From the NCBI GenBank assembly GCA_045579665.1, contig JAZNMO010000055.1, forward strand, positions 1-56,347: a stretch of DNA of 56,347 nt, in the 5' to 3' direction. Positions 7,753 through 14,416 of this stretch are shown here, in pieces; position 1 is the stretch's first letter; each line of letters begins with the position of its first letter. Position numbers and translations under genes: made by a program. The notes below the pieces were generated by a model, which was not told the DNA's origin, searched no databases, and saw only the letters and a list, made by a program, of their open reading frames with translations. This DNA is from COE1 sp045579665 (lineage in GTDB: Bacteria > Bacillota > Clostridia > Lachnospirales > Lachnospiraceae).

Positions 7753-9816
7753 ATGACATTTAAACCAACTAATATAGACTACAATTTAAGCCCTTATACA
7801 GGGCTGACGAGAGAGAGCTGGCTTGAGGCGGCAGAGTATATGCTGTCAGGAATATTTCAGCATATTAAGGATTTTGAAGACCCGGTGGTTGTGCCAAGAA
7901 AGGAAACTGAGATTACTTACCCACATAAGTGGGCAGATGCGCAGAGTTTGATTGCGGAGCAGAAGGCAGAGATGTTTGAAGGACTGACACGTTCTTTCTT
8001 TATTGGTGCACCACTGATTCATAACAAGCCGGAGGTAGAGATTTGCGGTAAGAGATTGGCAGATTATTATAAGAATCAGATTTTGCGTTCCTGTGACGAA
8101 AATGACCCTATTTTTGTGGGAACCTATGAGACTTTACAGGAAACAGTAGGGAATGTAGACCCGTTTCGCTGTTTTCAGCAGACAGTAGAGACGTGTGCAT
8201 TGGTAATTGGCCTTTGGATGAGTAAGGAGCAGATTTGGGACACTTACACCAAGGCGGAAAAGGATAAGATTGCAGCATTTCTTTCTAGCTTTGCTCATGC
8301 AAGTACTGTGCCGCAGAATTGGCGATTATTTAATATGCTGGATATGGCTTTTCTGCATATGGAAGGCTATGAGATAGATGAAGAGATTATGGCAGACCAT
8401 GCACAGGCGATTCTGAATTACTATGTGGGAGATGGCTGGTATCGCGATGGACATAGCTTTGATTATTATTCCTGTTGGGCATTCAATGTATATGGTCCAC
8501 TCTGGAATCTGTGGTATGGCTATGAGCATATGCCGACGGTAGCAGCACGTTTTGAGGAGCATTCCAATAAGCTGATGGAAAGCTATCCGGATTTCTTTGA
8601 TGAGGACGGCTTTGTCAATATGTGGGGGCGAAGTAATATATATAGAAATGCGGCGACCAGTGCCTTTGATGGAAATTTATTTCTCAAGAATCCTAAGGTA
8701 AATTGCGGACTGGCAAGACGTATTTCTTCGGGTGCATTGATGCAGTTTTTAAGCAGAGAGGATTTCCTATGGAATGGCATTCCTACACTAGGATTTTATG
8801 GACAGTTTTCACCTTTGGTGCAGGGCTATTCCTGCGCGGAGTCTCCTTTCTGGCTAGGGAAGGCTTTTCTTTGCCTACATTTATCTGCAGAGCATCCCTT
8901 CTGGAGTGAGAAGGAGAACAATGGCTCATGGGAACAGCTTGGCGTAGATGAAGTTAAGGAGACAGTATTAAATGGCCCCGCGCTTTGCTTTACCAATCAT
9001 AAGGCGAATGGTGAAACAATTCTTAGAAGCGGTAAGGTTGTAAAGAATAAGGGCGATTTGCATGGAATCTGGAACTACGGAAAGCTTTCTTATAATACAA
9101 AGTATCCATGGGAGGCATCTCCAAGTGGTGCAGAGGATGTGCAGTCACAGCAGTATGTGCTTAGGGATGTCACAGCAGATACTATTTCTCATGCCAATGT
9201 AACCTTTTGGGCAGGACAGATAGACGGCGTGTTGTATCGCAGGCAGTTCTTTGATTATCACTTAGGTGCGGAGGGGCATTGGCTTCAGGCAATGGACTTA
9301 GCGGATTTCCCGGTAAAATACGGTATCATGCGTGTAGACAGACACAGACTTCATAGAAGACCGGTAAGCTTCACATTGGGTTCTTATGGTTTTATGGATA
9401 ACGGAACCGAGATTATCGAGCTTTCGGAAGGCAACGCCAAGGCAATTGTCCTAAAGGGCAGGGACTTTACAGGTAAGGAGAAGCAGCTTGCCATGACCAT
9501 CTATGATGGCTGGAAAGAGCTTTCTTATGTGAGAAGTGAGGGCTCAAACCCTGATTCTGAGAAGTCCATTATTGTATATGCAAAGACTAGCTTCGAGAAG
9601 CATTATGGCGGAGCAGAGCCGTATGTCATGATTTCGCAGACTATTACCAAGGAAAGTCATGAGGACTTTACGATGGAGGAGTTGTTCCCGATTCGTGAGA
9701 TTGTCTATGAGGATGAGATGAAAACAGGTGCATATGGCACGACCACCCTTGTCATGAAGGATGGAAGTGAGAAGAAGATTTGCTTTGAAGGCATTGAAGG
9801 AAGATTGAGTTTGTAG
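7753..9816 (+). CDS. DUF2264 family protein, probable glycoside hydrolase
   Basis: This 687-residue cytoplasmic protein has an N-terminal alpha/alpha-barrel-like DUF2264 domain (about 1-360) and a C-terminal beta-rich region. Features include DGWYRDGHSFDYYSCWAFNVYG and RSNIYRNAATSAF. Some DUF2264 relatives have, to my recollection, been placed among glycoside hydrolases acting on uronic-acid-containing glycans, but I cannot confirm the family here. Its pairing with GH88 under one AraC regulator supports uronide or oligosaccharide breakdown. The start at 7753 is chosen because AGGAGA lies 6 nt before the ATG. An upstream TTG extension would cover the intercistronic hairpin. Confidence 0.82.
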   Translation: MTFKPTNIDYNLSPYTGLTRESWLEAAEYMLSGIFQHIKDFEDPVVVPRKETEITYPHKWADAQSLIAEQKAEMFEGLTRSFFIGAPLIHNKPEVEICGKRLADYYKNQILRSCDENDPIFVGTYETLQETVGNVDPFRCFQQTVETCALVIGLWMSKEQIWDTYTKAEKDKIAAFLSSFAHASTVPQNWRLFNMLDMAFLHMEGYEIDEEIMADHAQAILNYYVGDGWYRDGHSFDYYSCWAFNVYGPLWNLWYGYEHMPTVAARFEEHSNKLMESYPDFFDEDGFVNMWGRSNIYRNAATSAFDGNLFLKNPKVNCGLARRISSGALMQFLSREDFLWNGIPTLGFYGQFSPLVQGYSCAESPFWLGKAFLCLHLSAEHPFWSEKENNGSWEQLGVDEVKETVLNGPALCFTNHKANGETILRSGKVVKNKGDLHGIWNYGKLSYNTKYPWEASPSGAEDVQSQQYVLRDVTADTISHANVTFWAGQIDGVLYRRQFFDYHLGAEGHWLQAMDLADFPVKYGIMRVDRHRLHRRPVSFTLGSYGFMDNGTEIIELSEGNAKAIVLKGRDFTGKEKQLAMTIYDGWKELSYVRSEGSNPDSEKSIIVYAKTSFEKHYGGAEPYVMISQTITKESHEDFTMEELFPIREIVYEDEMKTGAYGTTTLVMKDGSEKKICFEGIEGRLSL

Positions 9817-9843
9817 GATAATATTTTTAAATATATCAAATTG

Positions 9844-9891
9844 AAAAAACTTATGTAGAGTGAACGAGGTTTGCGATGCATAAGTTTTTTT
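9844..9891 (+). terminator. Terminator of the GH88-DUF2264 operon
   Basis: AAAAAACTTATG pairs with CATAAGTTTTTT at 9879-9890, with a T-run. The symmetrical A/T flanks make it potentially bidirectional. Confidence 0.8.
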
Positions 9892-9912
9892 AGTCAAATT
9901 TAGATTTAGTGG
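9891..9912 (-). repeat. Inverse copy of the 22-bp motif at 134-155
   Basis: On the minus strand this reads CCACTAAATCTAAATTT followed by GACTA, 21 of 22 identical to 134-155. It lies 65 bp from the 53-bp hairpin array, as the first copy lies near the array at the window start. Confidence 0.5.
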
Positions 9913-9976
9913 AAACGAGATAATGTGATTCAACATGAGATTTTTATCATTTTAGTTTAGGTATTTCAAATGTTTT

Positions 9977-10278
9977 CCCGACCAGACAAGTGTTTTCGTC
10001 TCTTCAGTCGGGATGTTACTCATATTCTCCCCGACTAGACAAGTGTTTTTGTCTCTTCAGTCGGGATGGTACTCATATTCTCCCCGACTAGACAAGTGTT
10101 TTCGTCTCTCCAGTCGGGATGTTACTCATATTTCCCCCGACTAGACAAGTGTTTTTGTCTCTCCAGTCGGGATGTTACTCATATTTCCCCCCGACTAGAC
10201 AAGTGTTTTTGTCTCTCCAGTCGGGATGTTACTTATATTTTCCCCGACTAGACAAGTCATTTATCTCTCCAACTTCGA
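9977..10278 (+). repeat. 53-bp tandem hairpin array, five full units and one degraded
   Basis: Unit starts are at 9977, 10030, 10083, 10136, 10190 and 10243. Each full unit has an outer stem CCCGACT/AGTCGGG, an inner stem AGACAA/TTGTCT, a CTCC bulge and a linker ATGTTACTCATATT. In the sixth unit the 3' arm has decayed. The period is not a multiple of three, so the short reading frames crossing it are not proteins. No cas genes or distinct spacers are present. It may act as a transcription or RNA-stability element, or be a selfish repeat. Confidence 0.85.
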
Positions 10279-10413
10279 TATTTTTAATATTACAAACAGA
10301 GAAAGGCTAGGTTCTTCAGACAAATAAAGATTACATAAATTTTATAGAATTATTCTTTAGAAATCCCCCCTAAACTCCAATTCAGTTAGGGATTGCAAAA
10401 AGTTATTAACATA

Positions 10414-10442
10414 TTGCACACATAGATTATGTAAACTATAAT
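10414..10442 (+). promoter_or_regulatory. Strong promoter upstream of the unknown 314-residue protein
   Basis: TTGCAC at 10414-10419, a 17-bp spacer and TATAAT at 10437-10442. The start codon follows after 47 nt. Confidence 0.75.
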
Positions 10443-10489
10443 AAAGATCGAAGAGAGATAAGGAAGAGGTTTATAAATAGGGGGAACAA

Positions 10490-11434
10490 ATGACTAAGTT
10501 TAGAAAGACAATGTTGATAATTGATATCTTACTCCTTTTGATTGTATCAATTCCGTTTATGATAGAGGAGATGTCGGAAGATGATATATTGCTGATTGTA
10601 AGACATCAAAACTTTTCTGATGGATATCAGGATTACGGATGTTATGTGACTACATCGGGAGAGGTTTATTTATATGACTTTGGTTCGAGTGTATATCCTA
10701 AAATGGAAGATGTGGATGATGAGAGTTTAATGGTTAAATTGAAGATGCTTAGAAGACGTGCATATCTTGAACCGGTGTTAAAATTAGATGAAGAAATTGT
10801 TCGGAAACTATATTATAACGGAAACAGTATTAACAAAAATGCACAGTATATATGTGAGAATGTGTCCTTTGATGCCGGACAAACCAAGGTGTTATTTTGT
10901 GATTCACAAAAGAATGATTTGATTCTTTGTGGTGAATTCGGGGACACCAATAGGATAATGAATCATCAAGGAGCTAAGAATATCATGGATTTATATGAGC
11001 AAGATATCAAGAATGAGCTTGATTACACAGAGGCGTCTCATCTTTTTTCAGAGGATGATGTAAAACTTTGGTGTGTACATTGTGGATATTCCGATGAAGA
11101 GAAGGACTATTATGTGACATCAAAGGATAAGTTAATAGAATTAGGGGAAATGCTTGAGTATGACTTCGTAAAGAAGATGGAAGGGTTTGATATACACACG
11201 GATAAGGAGTATGTATTCTTTATCAATCATGATAATAAGTCGAATTGCGATTACGATATGGAAATACTAGGCTTTATACACTATCCGGATAGATATCGGT
11301 TTATTGTTCGAGATAAGAATGAGTGGAATTTGTGGTGTAGGGGACAAATGATGGATGGCTATATGTACATTGCTGCGATTGAGAAAGATTTGATTCAATT
11401 GGGATTGATAGGGGAGAACTGGGTAGTTTATTAA
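10490..11434 (+). CDS. Unknown protein with N-terminal membrane anchor
   Basis: I do not recognise this 314-residue protein. Residues 8-24 (TMLIIDILLLLIVSIPF) form one hydrophobic segment that could be an uncleaved signal anchor, leaving an acidic, mostly soluble domain of about 285 residues, probably outside the cell. The domain is rich in Asp, Tyr and Lys. The paired cysteines (WCVHCGY near residue 200) are not a known motif. The gene has its own promoter, and a GGGGGAA site precedes the ATG. The next small membrane-anchored gene follows after 64 bp. Confidence 0.75.
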   Translation: MTKFRKTMLIIDILLLLIVSIPFMIEEMSEDDILLIVRHQNFSDGYQDYGCYVTTSGEVYLYDFGSSVYPKMEDVDDESLMVKLKMLRRRAYLEPVLKLDEEIVRKLYYNGNSINKNAQYICENVSFDAGQTKVLFCDSQKNDLILCGEFGDTNRIMNHQGAKNIMDLYEQDIKNELDYTEASHLFSEDDVKLWCVHCGYSDEEKDYYVTSKDKLIELGEMLEYDFVKKMEGFDIHTDKEYVFFINHDNKSNCDYDMEILGFIHYPDRYRFIVRDKNEWNLWCRGQMMDGYMYIAAIEKDLIQLGLIGENWVVY

Positions 11435-11498
11435 GTCCCTATTCCCAACGTGCCTAAAATGTAGTATTATGTTAACATAATTTCGGAGGAGGGAGATT

Positions 11499-11825
11499 AT
11501 GAATTATGCGGCATTTATTCCGATTATGATGTTGTGGATTATTATTTTTGCAAATAGTCGAAAGAAAAAGCAGTTCGTTCGGAATATGATTGAGAGAAAA
11601 AACAAAAGTGGAAAGGAAAAGTTAGAGATGATTGAATTAGCGAAGAGATATATTGGTAAGGAATGCATATTTTATATGTATGATGGAAATCAGATAGCCG
11701 GAGTTCTTAAGGAAGTAACAGATGGAGGGTTATTGATTGAAAATGGAAAGCATGAGGATGCAGTTAATTTAGATTTTATTTTAAGAATCAGAGAGTATCC
11801 AAGAGATAAGAAGGGTAAGAAATAG
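11499..11825 (+). CDS. Small membrane-anchored protein, unknown (YajC-like layout)
   Basis: This 108-residue protein has one N-terminal membrane helix (about 4-20), a basic helical stretch, and a small beta-rich C-terminal domain (YIGKECIFYMYDGNQIAGVLKEV) that may be a small barrel of the SH3/LSm kind. The order anchor-then-small-barrel recalls YajC, but I see no real YajC signature. GGAGG stands 7 nt before the ATG. A hairpin follows at 11850-11873. Function unknown. Confidence 0.65.
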   Translation: MNYAAFIPIMMLWIIIFANSRKKKQFVRNMIERKNKSGKEKLEMIELAKRYIGKECIFYMYDGNQIAGVLKEVTDGGLLIENGKHEDAVNLDFILRIREYPRDKKGKK

Positions 11826-11849
11826 TTGGTAGCGTTGGATTAATAATGA

Positions 11850-11873
11850 GGGTATCGAGTTCTTTCGATACCC
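11850..11873 (+). terminator. Probable terminator hairpin
   Basis: A perfect 9-bp stem GGGTATCGA/TCGATACCC with a 6-nt loop. The downstream T-run is weak. Confidence 0.5.
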
Positions 11874-11952
11874 TTAACTAATCGTTTTTATTTGGTAGAA
11901 CGAAACGAGCAGAAGAACGAAATAGAGTAAAACAGACAATTTGAGGATGAAC

Positions 11953-12633
11953 ATGACACAAAAGATATTACTTGTAGAGGATGATTTTGCTTTAGGGAAT
12001 GGAATACAACTGGCTCTCCAAAGTGAATCAATAAAAATAACAGTATGCAGAACCATAAAGGAAGCACAGGAGATACTTCAAAATCAAAAATGCGATTTAC
12101 TGATTCTTGACGTCAATCTCCCTGATGGCAATGGATTGACATTGTTGCAAGAGATACGGCAAAGAGGCGCAACACCAATTATTTTGCTGACTGCCAATGA
12201 TATGGAAATGGATATTGTAACAGGTTTGGAGCTTGGTGCAGATGATTATATCACCAAGCCTTTTTCGCTAGCTGTTTTACGAGCAAGAGTGAATACACAG
12301 TTAAGACGCAGTCATGCAGATAAGACATCGGCGTTACAGATTGATGATTTTGCTTTTGATTTTGAACGTATGGAATTTCGTAAGCAAGGACAACTGATAG
12401 AGCTTAGTAAGACGGAACAAAAGCTTCTTCGCATCTTGGTTGAGAATCGGGGACAGACCTTGAGCAGAGCAACATTGGTTGACCGAATCTGGACAGAAGG
12501 TGCAGAGTATGTGGATGAGAATGCGTTGTCAGTTACGATGAAGCGTTTGCGAGATAAGCTGGAAGATACACCGTCACAGCCTACCTATTTAAAGACTGTG
12601 TATGGAATTGGTTATACTTGGGTGGTGAAGTAA
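11953..12633 (+). CDS. OmpR/PhoB-family response regulator
   Basis: This 226-residue regulator has a receiver domain (about 1-115) with the acidic pair E8-D9/D10, phospho-acceptor Asp in LLILDVNLPDGNG near residue 52 and Lys in ITKPFS near 101. A C-terminal winged helix (about 130-226) ends with TVYGIGYTWVV. GAGG 6 nt upstream fits the ATG at 11953 better than the earlier TTG or ATG. It precedes the sensor kinase by one base and the ABC transporter genes. Regulator-kinase-ABC clusters of this type in Firmicutes often answer to antimicrobial peptides or cell-envelope stress. Confidence 0.92.
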   Translation: MTQKILLVEDDFALGNGIQLALQSESIKITVCRTIKEAQEILQNQKCDLLILDVNLPDGNGLTLLQEIRQRGATPIILLTANDMEMDIVTGLELGADDYITKPFSLAVLRARVNTQLRRSHADKTSALQIDDFAFDFERMEFRKQGQLIELSKTEQKLLRILVENRGQTLSRATLVDRIWTEGAEYVDENALSVTMKRLRDKLEDTPSQPTYLKTVYGIGYTWVVK

Positions 12634-12634
12634 G

Positions 12635-13555
12635 ATGTTAGTTGATTATAGAATCCTAGTTTTCATCATTATTATTGCAATTGCTGTCGTACTTGGTTAT
12701 CGCACTTATACAAAGCATACGATGAAGAAGCTGAGCCAAATGCTGGATGCGGCGATGGAAGGGAAGTTTCAGGAAAAGTATTTCGATGAGAGTATGCTAT
12801 CAGCATTGGAAACAAAGTTTGCACACTATCTGGCGGCTTCTGAGGTATCAGCTAACAGACTTCATGAGCAACGCAATCAGATTAAGACTCTGATTTCCGA
12901 TATATCGCATCAGACGAAGACACCTATTGCCAATATTGTGCTTTACACACAGCTTTTGGGAGAGCAGGAACTGACACAGGAAGGAAGAGCCTGCACAGTG
13001 GCGTTAGAGAGTCAGGCAAATAAACTGCAGGTATTGGTAGAGGCGATGGTAAAGACCTCACGTTTGGAGGCAGGTGTCATCTCGCTCAATCCAACCTTAG
13101 GACCGATTGAAGATATGATTGCCAGAGCAGTGATGCAGATTCAGCCTAAGGCAGATGCAAAGCAAATTGTACTAGAGGTTTGCGATACAACAGCAGAGGC
13201 TGTATTTGATGCAAGGTGGACGGAAGAGGCATTGTTTAATCTTCTGGATAATGCTGTTAAATACACGCCGTGTAGTGGCAGGGTTACGGTAAAAGTTACA
13301 CAATACTCGATGTTTACGGCAATTCATGTAACTGATACAGGCTGTGGCATTTCGGAAGAAGAGCAGCCAAAGATATTTAGCCGTTTTTACAGAGGTTTGG
13401 CACATCAGGAGATAGAAGGTGTAGGAATAGGATTATATTTGGTTCGACAGATTGCTCAAGGCCAGGGAGGATATGTGAAGGTAAGCTCTAAGATAGGAGA
13501 AGGGGCAACCTTTTCCATGTTTTTGCCAGCAAATCAGAATCTTTCAAAAGTGTAA
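12635..13555 (+). CDS. Sensor histidine kinase, single membrane span
   Basis: This 306-residue kinase has one N-terminal hydrophobic helix (about 7-22), a short linker, the H-box ISDISHQTKTPIANI with phospho-accepting His92, the N-box FNLLDNAVKYTP, and G-boxes VTDTGCGI and GVGIGLYLVRQIA. There is no extracellular sensor loop, so it probably receives its signal through the membrane or from the adjacent ABC transporter, as in BceS-like systems, although those have two spans. It is coupled to the response regulator and lies 184 bp before the ABC gene. Confidence 0.92.
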   Translation: MLVDYRILVFIIIIAIAVVLGYRTYTKHTMKKLSQMLDAAMEGKFQEKYFDESMLSALETKFAHYLAASEVSANRLHEQRNQIKTLISDISHQTKTPIANIVLYTQLLGEQELTQEGRACTVALESQANKLQVLVEAMVKTSRLEAGVISLNPTLGPIEDMIARAVMQIQPKADAKQIVLEVCDTTAEAVFDARWTEEALFNLLDNAVKYTPCSGRVTVKVTQYSMFTAIHVTDTGCGISEEEQPKIFSRFYRGLAHQEIEGVGIGLYLVRQIAQGQGGYVKVSSKIGEGATFSMFLPANQNLSKV

Positions 13556-13601
13556 GATTTTGGAAAGAATAGGGAAAGATTTCTTTGATAAAGTCGTTCG
13601 T

Positions 13602-13735
13602 ATAAGGAGGCAAATTCCTCTCCTCACCAGATGGGAAACTCTGCAAGCAGAGTAGGATTTTGCTTCGCAAAACAAGGAGGCAAATTCCTCTCCTCGCCAG
13701 AGAGGCTCGGATTTTGCTTCGCAAAACAAGGAGGA
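13602..13735 (+). repeat. Duplicated leader with repeated AAGGAGG Shine-Dalgarno cores
   Basis: The 184-bp gap before the ABC gene contains AAGGAGG at 13604, 13674 and 13728. The first two are each followed by CAAATTCCTCTCCTC, which can pair back with AGGAGG and hide it. The hairpin ATTTTGC-TTCG-CAAAA occurs twice (13657-13672 and 13711-13726). Only the third AAGGAGG is free and lies 5 nt before the ABC start. This looks like a tandem duplication of a short hairpin element that carried its ribosome site along. Confidence 0.65.
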
Positions 13736-13739
13736 ATGT

Positions 13740-14411
13740 ATGAATATCTTAGAAACGAAGGATTTGCGGAAAACATATGGAAATGGTGATACAGCTGTGC
13801 ATGCACTGGATGGTGTTAATCTTACTGTAGAAAATGGTGAGTTTGTGGCGGTGGTAGGAACCTCTGGCTCTGGTAAGTCTACGCTTTTACATATGCTGGG
13901 TGGCTTGGATACCCCAACTGGTGGTAGCGTGATTGTGGACGGTAAGGAGATTTTTACATTAAAGGAAGAAGAATTAACCATTTTTCGCCGTAGAAAGATT
14001 GGTTTTGTTTTCCAGAACTACAATCTGGTTCCGGTGCTGAATGTCTATGAAAATATTGTCTTACCGATTCAACTGGATGGCGTGGAGCCGGATGAAGAAT
14101 ATGTGAAGCAGGTTATTAGTACATTGGGGTTAGAGAGCAAGCTTAAAAATCTTCCCAACAATCTGTCTGGCGGTCAGCAGCAGAGAGTTGCGATTGCAAG
14201 AGCATTGGCGGCAAAGCCAGCGATTATCTTAGCAGATGAGCCTACGGGAAATCTTGACACAAAGACCAGTCAGGATGTGATGAGCTTACTCAAGGTTACA
14301 AGTAAAAAATTCAGTCAGACTATCGTTATGATTACACATAATGAAGAAATTGCCCAAATGGCAGACCGTATCATCCGAATTGAGGATGGACGAATTGTTG
14401 TTGGGAGGTAA
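13740..14411 (+). CDS. ABC transporter ATP-binding protein (MacB/LolD type)
   Basis: This 223-residue ATPase shows Walker A GTSGSGKST near residue 40, Q-loop, signature LSGGQQQRVAIARAL, Walker B ILADEPTG and the H-loop MITHNEE. Length and sequence fit the family that pairs with large FtsX-like permeases in peptide export or antimicrobial-peptide resistance. It is followed after 5 bp by the permease. Expression is probably under the upstream two-component system. Confidence 0.95.
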   Translation: MNILETKDLRKTYGNGDTAVHALDGVNLTVENGEFVAVVGTSGSGKSTLLHMLGGLDTPTGGSVIVDGKEIFTLKEEELTIFRRRKIGFVFQNYNLVPVLNVYENIVLPIQLDGVEPDEEYVKQVISTLGLESKLKNLPNNLSGGQQQRVAIARALAAKPAIILADEPTGNLDTKTSQDVMSLLKVTSKKFSQTIVMITHNEEIAQMADRIIRIEDGRIVVGR

Positions 14412-14416
14412 GCATT

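Noticed and set aside
9977..10278. CRISPR array
   Set aside because: Units are whole tandem copies with no unique spacers, the entire 53 bp repeats, and no cas gene is present.
10066..10310. Short proteins read from the hairpin array
   Set aside because: The 53-bp period shifts the frame at every unit, and there are no ribosome sites. They are by-products of the repeat.
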